Shown: positions 8,739 to 17,166 of the stretch, piece after piece
Numbering within the stretch: position 1 is the first letter of the stretch
Layout of the letters: the number at the start of each line of letters is the position of its first letter
Source of the DNA: Planctomycetaceae bacterium
GTDB lineage: Bacteria; Planctomycetota; Planctomycetia; Planctomycetales; Planctomycetaceae
Direction of reading: 5' to 3'
Assembly (NCBI GenBank): GCA_020426345.1
Contig: JAGQQE010000007.1
Span: forward strand, 1 to 47,380
DNA: 47,380 nucleotides
The notes under the pieces: generated by a model
Seen by the model: the letters and a program-made list of their open reading frames with translations, nothing else
The model's database searches: none
What the model was told of the DNA's origin: nothing
Made by a program: the position numbers and the translations under genes

Positions 8739-9193
8739 AGAGATTTGAATCACGTTATCGACAGATCCAGCGAATTCGTGAACAGCATGAAGATGCCGCG
8801 AAGACACAACTTGCTGCGCGGAATTCGGAGCTGATCGACGCTCAACAGAAGGAAAAGGCGCAGGAGCATCGCCTTCAGGAAGTGCTTCGAAATGTGAGTA
8901 GCCAGATGTTGTTCGGTGTCTCCGGCGGATTTCTGGGCAGTTTGCTGAAAGAAGTTGAAGTACATGAGCAGGCAGTGGCTGAATGCCGCAAACTTCGAAT
9001 CGATGCTGAACGGGAAAGCGAATTTGCGGCGGCAGTACTGAAGGCTGCCACTGTGGAACTAAAGACCGTCAATGAACTGGTGAATCGAGAAAAAGCTGAG
9101 CATCGGATTGATATGTTCAGGAAGGAAGACATCGAGTTACAGGAGCAGGCGTCACAAGCGTGGCAGCGAAAGAGAAATGAGGCGACGGTATGA
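8732..9193 (+). CDS. fliJ: Flagellar export coiled-coil protein FliJ
   Basis: A 153-residue, almost wholly helical, charged protein matching FliJ, the central stalk that inserts into the FliI hexamer and couples it to FlhA. It begins FESRYRQIQRIREQHEDAAK, typical of the family, and continues as a two-helix coiled coil with Glu/Lys/Ala-rich heptads. It overlaps fliI by 7 nt and the next gene by 4 nt (ATGA), indicating tight translational coupling. Sequence identity is low in this family, so position carries much of the weight. Confidence 0.9.
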   Translation: MVKRFESRYRQIQRIREQHEDAAKTQLAARNSELIDAQQKEKAQEHRLQEVLRNVSSQMLFGVSGGFLGSLLKEVEVHEQAVAECRKLRIDAERESEFAAAVLKAATVELKTVNELVNREKAEHRIDMFRKEDIELQEQASQAWQRKRNEATV

Positions 9194-10077
9194 AAAAGAT
9201 GATTCCACTGCTGCTTTACGGCTTTGCATTGTTCGGTGTCTCCGCGGGTGTTGGCTGGTTTCTCCGACCTCAACCTACAGTTGAAGTGGTTGAAGAAACG
9301 TCTGATGCCGTGAACCCAAATCTGGCGGAAACGCCGGACATGCCTTTACCAGGCACCAGTCCAACGGTGACGGAAGGGACCGCCGGTCGGACTTCGCCGT
9401 TTGGTGAGAATCGCCCATCCACGGATGATCGCCTGCCAACAGCTGTGCGAACAGAACCGATGACTGTCGAGGAGATTGTCAGCATGAGCCTTTCGCTCAA
9501 GAAACGCCATGCCGCATTAGCTCAAAGAGAAGAAGCTCTGCAGCGAACGGAATCGCAGCATCAGTTGCTGATGGCTGACATGCAGGTCGAACAACGCGAA
9601 ATCGAGACTTTGCTGGAACAGTCGAAGACGCAGACAAAAGCAACTGAAGACCTGCTGCAAATGGTCGTTGCCACAAAGCAGCAGACAGAAGCCGAACGTG
9701 CTCGACTGGATCAGGACAAGAAGAATTTTGAGCTGGAACTTGAGAAACAGAAAGCCCGTGCGGAAAAACTGAACCAGGAACTGGAGTTCCAACGAACTCC
9801 GGCAGAAGGCGAGTCAACGGATTCACCGCAGGATGATCCACTTCTGCAGGCACGGACGATGGCTCCTTTGATTGAAGGAATGTCTCCGGAAAAAGCATCC
9901 GAAACACTGATCGAGTGGACGAATAATGGCGGATCGCAAACGGTCGGTTTGCTACTCGGATTAATGGACGAGAAGAAGGCTTCAGCCATCGTGCAGGAGG
10001 TTGAGGACGCTCGGTTGCGTCAGACCATGCTGGAGTCGGTTCGACCAAAGGTGACCCGAACAGCGAAGAAACGGTAG
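9190..10077 (+). CDS. MotE/YlxF-like flagellar membrane coiled-coil protein
   Basis: A 295-residue protein with an N-terminal membrane anchor (about 4-25, MIPLLLYGFALFGVSAGVGW). A Thr/Pro-rich linker and a long coiled coil follow (about 100-200, Glu/Gln/Lys/Leu-rich). The C-terminal MgtE-N/FliG-middle-like domain reads MAPLIEGMSPEKASETLIEW and LLLGLMDEKKASAIVQEV. This is the layout of YlxF/MotE, found directly after fliJ in Bacillus-type operons and proposed as a stator chaperone or export-linked factor. Coupled to fliJ by ATGA; in many operons fliK and flgD/flgE come next, but here fliQ does. Confidence 0.75.
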   Translation: MKKMIPLLLYGFALFGVSAGVGWFLRPQPTVEVVEETSDAVNPNLAETPDMPLPGTSPTVTEGTAGRTSPFGENRPSTDDRLPTAVRTEPMTVEEIVSMSLSLKKRHAALAQREEALQRTESQHQLLMADMQVEQREIETLLEQSKTQTKATEDLLQMVVATKQQTEAERARLDQDKKNFELELEKQKARAEKLNQELEFQRTPAEGESTDSPQDDPLLQARTMAPLIEGMSPEKASETLIEWTNNGGSQTVGLLLGLMDEKKASAIVQEVEDARLRQTMLESVRPKVTRTAKKR

Positions 10078-10158
10078 TCCTCAGAACTGAGTCTTCAGAA
10101 GCGTCCGGGTGTCTTCCCGTCTGAACGACTGACATGGATGTCGGAAGGTGCAAAGATC

Positions 10159-10428
10159 ATGGATACGGTCGAGATTGCTGAAATCGGGCGAGACCTGCTT
10201 GTGACGGCCATTCTGCTGGCAACGCCAGCGGTCGCTGTGAGTCTGATTGTTGGTTTGGTTATCAGTCTGCTGCAAACCGTCACGAGCGTTCAGGAGCAAA
10301 CCCTGAGTTTTGCTCCTCGCATCGTGGCTGTTGGTGCCGTAATGCTGTTGACACTTCCCTGGATGCTTCAGCTGTCATCCGCCTTCACGATGCGGATGAT
10401 GGAACGAATCGTACAGGTGACACAATGA
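10159..10428 (+). CDS. fliQ: Flagellar export gate protein FliQ
   Basis: An 89-residue two-helix membrane subunit of the FliPQR export gate. It has two hydrophobic hairpin segments (LLVTAILLATPAVAVSLIVG and VAVGAVMLLTLPWMLQLSS) around the family motif SLLQTVTSVQEQTLSFAPRI. ATG 10159 gives exactly the usual 89 residues and follows GGAAGG; an in-frame ATG at 10138 would add seven residues without a ribosome site. Coupled to fliR by an ATGA overlap. fliP, normally directly upstream, is absent here. Confidence 0.95.
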   Translation: MDTVEIAEIGRDLLVTAILLATPAVAVSLIVGLVISLLQTVTSVQEQTLSFAPRIVAVGAVMLLTLPWMLQLSSAFTMRMMERIVQVTQ

Positions 10429-11189
10429 TTGAAGCGATCATTATTGCGTCACTGCTGATCCTGTTCCGGGTGGTGGCGTTTGTGTCCTTCATGCCGCCGT
10501 TGGCTGGTCAGGGCCTTCCGCAAACCGTGAAGCTGGGACTTTCTGTGGCTTTGACGGTCATCCTGGTTTCGTTCCATGCCTGGGATGGTGCTGTTGCGAT
10601 TCTGAATGCGCCTTCAGGTCAGGGTTACCTGCTGTTCCTTTTTATCGCTGCCCTGAAGGAGTCGGCGTTCGGGGCCGGAATGGCCTGGCTGTTCGGGCTG
10701 TGTATCGTACCAATGCGAATTGCTGGCGCATGGGTAGCTCAGGAAATGGGGTTAACGATCGGGGGCATATTTTCGCCGATGGATCATCAGCCAACCAACC
10801 CGGTTTCGCAGGGACTGGAGGCGATTGGTGTGATGTTGTTCTTCGCGCTGAATCTTCATCACGTGATGCTGCTGGCACTGGAGACGACGTTTTCGATTCG
10901 TCCGGTCGCTTCTGCCTGGATCATGCCTGGCTGGGATCATGTTGTCTATCTTGTCTCGACATCGATCAATCAGGGATTCATTGTCATCGCCCCTCTGGGT
11001 GTTTTGTTGTTTGCGACGGTTGTCATGCTGTTGATCACAATCCGCGCGGTGCCGCAGTTTAATTTCATGTCCTATGGGATGACTGTTCGACTGGCGGCTG
11101 GAATGGGAGGCCTGGTGCTTTTCTTCCCGGAGATCTTTGCCGCCGTTCAGGGAATCCTGATGAATGCCGGAACAGGAGTGAACCTCTGA
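10425..11189 (+). CDS. fliR: Flagellar export gate protein FliR
   Basis: A 254-residue multipass membrane protein of the export gate, which forms a helical channel with FliP and FliQ. Recognised by LFRVVAFVSFMPPLAGQGLP at the N-terminus, the AWVAQEMGLTIGGIFSP region, and a C-terminal run of hydrophobic segments ending MGGLVLFFPEIFAAVQGILM. Six or so membrane segments can be traced. Length is normal. The start overlaps the fliQ stop by 4 nt, and flhB starts one base after its stop. Confidence 0.95.
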   Translation: MIEAIIIASLLILFRVVAFVSFMPPLAGQGLPQTVKLGLSVALTVILVSFHAWDGAVAILNAPSGQGYLLFLFIAALKESAFGAGMAWLFGLCIVPMRIAGAWVAQEMGLTIGGIFSPMDHQPTNPVSQGLEAIGVMLFFALNLHHVMLLALETTFSIRPVASAWIMPGWDHVVYLVSTSINQGFIVIAPLGVLLFATVVMLLITIRAVPQFNFMSYGMTVRLAAGMGGLVLFFPEIFAAVQGILMNAGTGVNL

Positions 11190-11190
11190 G

Positions 11191-12261
11191 ATGGCCGAAG
11201 GACAGGAACATAATGGGACAGAGGAACCAACAGAGCGGCATCGCGAGCGCGCTCGCGAGTCGGGAGACGTGGTTCAAAGTCATGACCTGAATGCCGCATT
11301 AACTCTGCTGGTGGCCTGTGGGGCATTCATGATGTTTGGTCGATCACTGGGTATGCGTTTGATGGCGGCGATCCAGTTGTGGACGACGGATATTCCAGCC
11401 GATGACTGGACCGAATGGCATATACGAACGACCGGGAAGTGGATGTCCTTTGAAGCTGTGGCACTCTTTGGTGGCGTTCTGCTGGCTGTGATGGCGACCG
11501 GATTGCTGATCAGTTTTATGCAGGTCGGGTTTGTGATCTCAACGAAGTCCCTTGAGATCAAATGGGATCGGGTACTTCCTTCCAACGGATGGGGAAAGCT
11601 ATGGTCACTGGAATCCGGGATTCGCGGTCTTCAGGGCTCTGCAAAAATGATTTTTCTGTCGCTGGGAACGCTTGTGTTGTTGTGGCTCAGGTTTGATCGG
11701 ATCGCAAACTGTCAGTTCGATTCAGTTGGTCAGGTCGTTTCGTTTGCGTGGGATCTTGGGCTCACTATCGGAATAATGCTTGGTGGGCTTTCGCTCGCAC
11801 TGGCCATGACTGACTACCTGATCAAATGGTTGAGGCATGAACAACGACTGAAAATGACTCGCGAGCAGCAGAAGGAAGAATCGAAGGATTCGAACGGGGA
11901 TCCGCATGTTCGGGATGCCATGCGGAGAAAGCGTCGGGAATTAGCCCAACAGCAGTCAACGAAGAACGCGAAGAATGCGACGGTGGTCCTGACGAACCCA
12001 ACGCATCTGGCAATTGCACTGCAATATGAAACGGGCCGTATGGCGGCTCCAAAGGTTGTTGCCAAGGGGGCCGGGGTTTTTGCGAAGAATATTGTTCGTA
12101 TTGCCAGAGAGAACAACATTCCCGTGCTGGAACGGAAGCCACTGGCGCGAGCGCTGTTTGCATCTGCCGATGTTGGGCAGGACATACCATTCGAGTTCTT
12201 TCGTGCGGTAGCGGAAATTCTGTCGCAGATTTACCGAGCTCGTCAGGCCGCCAGATACTGA
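11191..12261 (+). CDS. flhB: Flagellar export switch protein FlhB
   Basis: A 356-residue export apparatus protein that switches secretion from rod/hook to filament substrates. The N-terminus ERHRERARESGDVVQSHDLN is typical. Four hydrophobic segments follow (about 35-55, 88-115, 150-168, 185-208), then a charged cytoplasmic linker and the self-cleaving N269-P-T-H motif. The conserved cytoplasmic tail includes PKVVAKGAGVFAKNIVRIAR and IPVLERKPLARALF. All features for autocleavage are intact. Last export gene here; an 87-nt gap precedes motA. Confidence 0.97.
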   Translation: MAEGQEHNGTEEPTERHRERARESGDVVQSHDLNAALTLLVACGAFMMFGRSLGMRLMAAIQLWTTDIPADDWTEWHIRTTGKWMSFEAVALFGGVLLAVMATGLLISFMQVGFVISTKSLEIKWDRVLPSNGWGKLWSLESGIRGLQGSAKMIFLSLGTLVLLWLRFDRIANCQFDSVGQVVSFAWDLGLTIGIMLGGLSLALAMTDYLIKWLRHEQRLKMTREQQKEESKDSNGDPHVRDAMRRKRRELAQQQSTKNAKNATVVLTNPTHLAIALQYETGRMAAPKVVAKGAGVFAKNIVRIARENNIPVLERKPLARALFASADVGQDIPFEFFRAVAEILSQIYRARQAARY

Positions 12262-12348
12262 AAAACTTGACTGAAAACACAATATAGATAACACAATACA
12301 GAGTCGCGATGTGGTGAGGAGATCACTGCAGGAGACAGGAGAAGGGAC

Positions 12349-13131
12349 ATGGATAAGGCAACAGTAATTGGATTGGTTCTCGGAGTGGGGCTTGTCCTTG
12401 GATCCATTGCGATTGGCGGCGGCGGATTGATGCCGTTTGTCGATGTGCCGTCGTTGATGATTACGGTTGGAGGTTCGATCGCGGCCATCCTGATTAACTT
12501 TCCCATGGGGAAGGTGTTGAGTGTGTTTTCTGTCTTTAAGAACTGCTTCCTGTGGTCGCTTCCAACTCCACCTGAGGTGATTGAACAGTTCAAGAAATTT
12601 GCGACGACTGCCCGCCGCGACGGCCTGCTTGCTCTTGAAAACGATATGGGAGAAGTCGATGACACATTCCTGAAACGAGGGCTCGAACTGGTCGTTGGTG
12701 GCAGTTCTCGTGAAGAGCTTGTCGCGAATCTTGAAACAGAAGTTGCCTATGTGGAGCAGCGCCATCAAACGGGGAAGAAGATCGTTGACGCGATCGCCGC
12801 CGCCGCACCAGCATTCGGAATGATCGGGACCCTGATCGGTCTGGTACAGATGCTTCGTTCGCTGGATGACCCGAGCCAGATTGGTGGCGGTATGGCTGTT
12901 GCTCTTTTGACAACATTGTACGGAGCCGTCATCAGCAACCTGTTTTGTATCCCGCTCGCGGGCAAACTGGAGAGCCGAAGTCAGGAGGAAATGATGATTC
13001 GGGAGTTAATGATTTCCGGTCTGGTTTCTCTGATCGAAGGTCACGCCCCCAGGGCCGTGGAAGAGAAACTACTGGCCTTCTTATCACCGAAGAATCGCAA
13101 TAATGGCGAGGCAAAAGCCCAGGCCGCCTAG
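12349..13131 (+). CDS. motA: Flagellar stator protein MotA
   Basis: A 260-residue ion-channel subunit of the stator, with four membrane helices and a large cytoplasmic loop that pushes on FliG. Diagnostic segments are GSIAIGGGGLMPFVDVPSLM at the N-terminus, a central cytoplasmic domain, and AAPAFGMIGTLIGLVQMLRS followed by VALLTTLYGAVISNLFCIPL. A strong ribosome site (GGAGAAGGG) precedes ATG 12349. Its TAG abuts the first 99-bp hairpin repeat, beyond which lies motB. Ion preference (proton or sodium) is not evident. Confidence 0.96.
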   Translation: MDKATVIGLVLGVGLVLGSIAIGGGGLMPFVDVPSLMITVGGSIAAILINFPMGKVLSVFSVFKNCFLWSLPTPPEVIEQFKKFATTARRDGLLALENDMGEVDDTFLKRGLELVVGGSSREELVANLETEVAYVEQRHQTGKKIVDAIAAAAPAFGMIGTLIGLVQMLRSLDDPSQIGGGMAVALLTTLYGAVISNLFCIPLAGKLESRSQEEMMIRELMISGLVSLIEGHAPRAVEEKLLAFLSPKNRNNGEAKAQAA

Positions 13132-13230
13132 CAGCCAGTTGAACAACAGGACTGGCTCGAGCAGGAGACCTCAGAACACGATGGTTTCCAGTTATCCCGC
13201 GTGCCGGTCCTGGTTTTTCAACGGACAGCC
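13132..13230 (+). repeat. Dispersed hairpin repeat, copy A
   Basis: A 99-bp imperfect palindrome starting one base after the motA stop. The left arm contains GTTGAAC, CAGGAC (13147-13152) and GCAGGAGACC. The right arm contains GGTTTCC, GTCCTG (13207-13212) and TTTTTCAACGGACAG. It is about 80% identical by eye to copies at 30653, 37303 and 45282. It sits between motA and motB, so it is probably transcribed within the stator operon. Confidence 0.9.
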
Positions 13231-13277
13231 GGCAGGTCGGTTGTTTGAGCTTTGGTATAAACGGAAAGTGAATGGTC

Positions 13278-13931
13278 ATGGGAAAGAAATGTTCCTGCCC
13301 TCCGCAACCCGCTGAGGTACCAAAGTGGTTCATGACTTACAGCGACGTCATTACGCTGCTGATGACCTTCTTTATTCTGTTGCTGACGTTTGCATCCAGC
13401 GAACCGGAAAGTTTCGAAAGAATGCAGGTGGCGGTATTCGGTGGCGGGGGGGCGACTGGTTTTGCAGGCGATCCACCGAATACCAAAGAAAGTGATACGC
13501 TTGTTGTGAGGTATCGCCCGAATTCTGCCCGAATGACACAACGCGGTGCGGAAGCTGCACCTATGGAGACCGACCCTGTAACCGAATCCGTGGCAAAGGG
13601 GCTCGAAGCACTCGCACAGCATGATGAACTGGTTTCGGCAGAACGAGTCAGCACGAATGCTTCGCTTCAATTGCTTCGTGACAGCAGCGGTCTGTTGACA
13701 GCGCATGCACAACAATTGCTTCGCATGCTGGCGGTCCAGTTGCGGGGTCTACCCATGACGGTGGAGTTTCGTGTTTCAGAAAAGCGGGACGTGGATTTCG
13801 CAGTCCAGATGGCCCGTTACATCATGGAGACACAACAGGTCCCGCATGGTCGCATTCTTGTAAGTGTCGGTGGCGAAGGCGCGGTGCCGAAAGGCAACAT
13901 GAAGATGGTCCTGACGCGAACTGAAATGTAG
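13278..13931 (+). CDS. motB: MotB/PomB-like stator protein, divergent C-terminus
   Basis: A 217-residue stator subunit following motA. The N-terminal KKCSCPP motif resembles the CxCPP start of PomB-type proteins. It leads into one membrane helix, MTYSDVITLLMTFFILLLTF, whose Asp is the expected ion-binding residue. The C-terminal half has OmpA/MotB length, but the usual peptidoglycan signature (GHTD...NxxLSxxRA) is not visible; EFRVSEKRDVDFAVQMARYI stands in its place. ATG 13278 is preferred over 13272 because GGAAAG is better spaced and because it aligns with the start of the next gene (MGKCKCPP). Confidence 0.85.
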   Translation: MGKKCSCPPQPAEVPKWFMTYSDVITLLMTFFILLLTFASSEPESFERMQVAVFGGGGATGFAGDPPNTKESDTLVVRYRPNSARMTQRGAEAAPMETDPVTESVAKGLEALAQHDELVSAERVSTNASLQLLRDSSGLLTAHAQQLLRMLAVQLRGLPMTVEFRVSEKRDVDFAVQMARYIMETQQVPHGRILVSVGGEGAVPKGNMKMVLTRTEM

Positions 13932-13941
13932 GAGATGTCAG

Positions 13942-14679
13942 ATGGGGAAATGCAAATGTCCTCCCGTCGGCCCGAACATGAGTTACCTGGTTTCATTCGG
14001 GGACTGCATGACTGCGCTGCTGGCGTTCTTTATTGTGTTGAATTCGCTGGCCGAAGAACAGACCGGCGCGAATCTGCACGCCGGAACGGGGTCTTTTATT
14101 AAAGCCCTGGAATCGCATGGCGTTCCGGGATTGTATGAATCCGGGCGTTCGCAGAATGCATTTCAGGGGGTCGATTCCGCACCGCTGTACATGGTGGAGG
14201 ATCCGGAGAAGCGTCCACCGGATCCGAACGGAGCCGGGCCGGACGATACAGAAGAACGCGGCCGGGTCACCGATCGGCAGAAAGATGATTTCCATCGATT
14301 TCTGCAGGAGATTCGAAGGCTGAACAAGCTGGAAGGCCAACCCAATATTGAGGGCGAAGTCAGCTTTGACATTCTCGGTAAAATGCCATCAGAAGGTTCG
14401 CCACTGACACCAGCCATGAAGGAAACACTAAACAGCATTGGTCCGATGCTGAGACAGGCTGACTATGCAATTGAACTGACGGTCTGGGCGACAACTCCCT
14501 CACAGACGGCCTGGACACGTGCAGTGGAGCAATCGGATCGCTTAAGACAGGATGCAGCACGCTACCTTCGGCTGACGCCTGAACAGCAGGCGCGGTTCAC
14601 AGCAGTGGGACGAACATGGATTGATGGTGAAATCAAACGCCCCGCTGCCTCGGTCACTCTGCGCAAGCTGGAATTGTGA
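13942..14679 (+). CDS. Second MotB-like stator protein
   Basis: A 245-residue paralogue of the preceding MotB, starting 10 bases after it. The same N-terminal signature (GKCKCPPVGP) precedes one membrane helix with the candidate ion-binding Asp (YLVSFGDCMTALLAFFIVLN). A Pro/Gly/Asp-rich linker (about 85-110) leads to a C-terminal OmpA-like region (IELTVWATTPSQTAWTRAVE, then DRLRQDAARYL) with only faint peptidoglycan-binding similarity. It may form a mixed stator with MotB or serve another load or ion condition; that is inference. Its stop faces the M50 gene across 26 bases. Confidence 0.82.
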   Translation: MGKCKCPPVGPNMSYLVSFGDCMTALLAFFIVLNSLAEEQTGANLHAGTGSFIKALESHGVPGLYESGRSQNAFQGVDSAPLYMVEDPEKRPPDPNGAGPDDTEERGRVTDRQKDDFHRFLQEIRRLNKLEGQPNIEGEVSFDILGKMPSEGSPLTPAMKETLNSIGPMLRQADYAIELTVWATTPSQTAWTRAVEQSDRLRQDAARYLRLTPEQQARFTAVGRTWIDGEIKRPAASVTLRKLEL

Positions 14680-14705
14680 TAGAAGAGAACAGGAAGGATG
14701 GAATC

Positions 14706-17093
14706 TCACAGCCTGAACCGGAACGTTTCCAGAAAGTATCGCCAGAGCCATTGTCCTGCTGATCTGTTCGAGACGAGGAATCTTGCATTGCCTCGCATAC
14801 CAGGTCGCATCAGCACACCGTCTGTGCGGATGTCGTCCTGATCAAAATCAAGATGAACTGTCGCTCGGTAAGCGGGACTCGCCAGTTTTTCTTTTCCCTG
14901 CTGGTCGGCGACTGTGCCGAGGGGCCCCTGAAATCGCGTGGTCAATGCTTCAGGTGCAACCAATTCGCCTTTCGGGGAGACCTGGTTGACCCTGGAAACG
15001 TATGTCACGTCAGCCAGATGATCAAGCCGCACTTCAATATCCATTTCGTCTCTTAATTCGTCGCGGTCACTTTGGTCGATGAAGAGTACGGCCTGAATCT
15101 TATCGGACGGTGCTATTGACAGGATCTCCTGCCCTGCTTCAACGAAACAGCCTTCATTTCGCAGGTCCAGTGGTGTCCCGTACCACCGTTCCAGCTTTGT
15201 GGGATCAATTTCGTCGCGTGGGGCTTCGGGTAGTCGAGGTGCGGCGACGACTTTTCCACTGATGGACGCCCGGATGATCCTTCCAAGATTCAGGCGGCTC
15301 AGTTCTTCGATTCGTTCCTGAAGCTGCATGGCTTCGAAGAGGGCTTCATCCCGGTGGACACCGTCGTCGTTGGCCTGGTACTGGTTGACCTCCAGTGTTC
15401 GGACAATCCAGTTTTGGGTTGCCTGAATCAGTTCATCACGGTTCCGGATATCGATGGAATCTTCAACGATTGCCAGAACATCTCCCTCTTTCACAATTTG
15501 ACCATTGACAGCGGCTGCTGGATATTCTTCCGGCGTCGGAAGGTTCTTTGTGAGGGAAATTGACGACGGATCGATGCGATTCTGGAACGGTATTCCCTGA
15601 CTTCGAGCAAATTTTTCTGCGTTCTTCAGATCCTGGTATCGCTTTCGATATTCATCGGGCAGGACGAGTCGACCACTGAATGGTGATGTAACGGTGACAA
15701 CTCCCTGAGGCTCCAGAACCAGGGGAGCTTCCAGATGCCAGGGGATTTTTACCGCGAGTGCCGCCCAGACAGCGACCGCCAGAATGGAAAGGCTGATGGC
15801 AATCTTTGGTTTACTCATGGGTTCCATCCGGGGCGTTGCAACAATCTGATAGATGTTTCGAAACATGGCGAAGACAATTCCCGCCATACTAAACAGCATC
15901 AGCGTGATGCCAATACTTTGCAGGTCATACGGTTTCAGGACGGTGTATAAAAAGGTGCTGATTGATACCAGAATAACCCAGCGATACAGCCAGGCAGCAA
16001 TGGCATAAGTGACAAACCACGCCTTTCCGGTTTCGGGCATAAATGGATCGGGCCGGGATTCTATGCCAAGGCAATACCAGCTGAATGCCTCGCGCAGCAG
16101 CTTGTCTGATTTCTGCCGAAGGTTCGGTATCTCCAGAAAGTCACTCATCATGTAGTAACCATCGAATCTCATCAATGGATTTGCATTAAAGATGACTGTG
16201 GTGATGGTGGTGACAAAGAACGTATTCAGGGCCAGATGATGCAGCAGTCCTGGTTTACTGAACCACCAGATATAGATGGCAACTGCAGATATGATGACTT
16301 CGATGTACATACCTGCCGCGCCGATGATGATGCGGTGCCACTTGTTCCGCATCATCCAGGAATCTGTCACGTCACAATAAAGGCACGGGCTGAAGACCAG
16401 CAGCATGATGCCCATTTCATGGCATTCGCCGCCAAAGTGAGTGCAGCTGAGCCCGTGACCGAATTCGTGGATGATTTTCGCCAGGGCCATGGTAACCCAA
16501 AGGTAGATCAGATTCGGCCAGCCAAAGAAACTCTGGAATTCCGGGAGGCGTCCACGGAACTGGTCGAGATTTGCTCCCAGAAGCAACCAGGCACTGCAAA
16601 CAAAGATCATGCAGATCCAGAAAGCCGCCGGATGAAAGATCCAGCGAAGGAAGGGGTACATGAATCGAAGAGTGCGTTCGGGGTCCCAGCCGGGCAGACG
16701 CAAATAAAGCAGACTCATCAGCGTCTGTTTGATTTTCTCACGGCGCGTTTTGGTCCTTTCGCGAACGACGGCAGCACCCTGCCCCGGTCGGTTACTGACC
16801 ACCAGCCCCTTTTTGTGGAGATCCGTGATCAGCTGCTGGATATCGCTTAAAGTGACCTGAAGTGTTGGGAATTCCAGCTTCAGGTCATCCCGAACCTGTT
16901 CCAGGCTGCGTTCTCCGTCGAGCAGTTCCAGAATTCTGTACTGCTCCACCTGCAGTCGATGATATTTCAAAGCGACCGGGTCTTTGATCACCTGATATCC
17001 GACACCCAGATAGTCAATCCGGGCAACCTGAAGGTCGGCTCGCTTCTTCAGGGGGATCGGGCGTTCGTTGGATGCGACAGTGCTGGAACTCAT
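14706..17093 (-). CDS. M50 metalloprotease/HlyD-type hybrid membrane protein
   Basis: A 795-residue membrane protein. Residues about 20-105 resemble a PqqD-like winged-helix unit (YQVIKDP...YRILELLDGERSLEQV). A first membrane segment at about 156-172 precedes the site-2-protease zinc motif H209-E-F-G-H213. The second M50 motif is NANPLMRFDGYY (303-314), whose Asp311 would be the third zinc ligand. Further helices follow to about 450. The C-terminal third is an HlyD-like barrel-sandwich/beta-barrel region (GQIVKEGDVLAIVED, GKVVAAPRL, EAGQEILSIAPSDKI). Such hybrids recur in planctomycetes, often annotated as HlyD or zinc metalloprotease; substrate and direction of transport are unknown. Last of a three-gene minus-strand set. 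Confidence 0.85.
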   Translation of the reverse strand: MSSSTVASNERPIPLKKRADLQVARIDYLGVGYQVIKDPVALKYHRLQVEQYRILELLDGERSLEQVRDDLKLEFPTLQVTLSDIQQLITDLHKKGLVVSNRPGQGAAVVRERTKTRREKIKQTLMSLLYLRLPGWDPERTLRFMYPFLRWIFHPAAFWICMIFVCSAWLLLGANLDQFRGRLPEFQSFFGWPNLIYLWVTMALAKIIHEFGHGLSCTHFGGECHEMGIMLLVFSPCLYCDVTDSWMMRNKWHRIIIGAAGMYIEVIISAVAIYIWWFSKPGLLHHLALNTFFVTTITTVIFNANPLMRFDGYYMMSDFLEIPNLRQKSDKLLREAFSWYCLGIESRPDPFMPETGKAWFVTYAIAAWLYRWVILVSISTFLYTVLKPYDLQSIGITLMLFSMAGIVFAMFRNIYQIVATPRMEPMSKPKIAISLSILAVAVWAALAVKIPWHLEAPLVLEPQGVVTVTSPFSGRLVLPDEYRKRYQDLKNAEKFARSQGIPFQNRIDPSSISLTKNLPTPEEYPAAAVNGQIVKEGDVLAIVEDSIDIRNRDELIQATQNWIVRTLEVNQYQANDDGVHRDEALFEAMQLQERIEELSRLNLGRIIRASISGKVVAAPRLPEAPRDEIDPTKLERWYGTPLDLRNEGCFVEAGQEILSIAPSDKIQAVLFIDQSDRDELRDEMDIEVRLDHLADVTYVSRVNQVSPKGELVAPEALTTRFQGPLGTVADQQGKEKLASPAYRATVHLDFDQDDIRTDGVLMRPGMRGNARFLVSNRSAGQWLWRYFLETFRFRL

Positions 17094-17166
17094 TTGCCAC
17101 AGAGGCTTTCAGCGTTCGGCGATGGATAGAACAAGAATCAATTCTTTGAGGACGCAACCGGCGCTT

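Noticed and set aside
12267-12294. TTGACT followed by TAACAC upstream of motA as a promoter
   Set aside because: The -10 half matches the consensus at only three positions; too weak to list.
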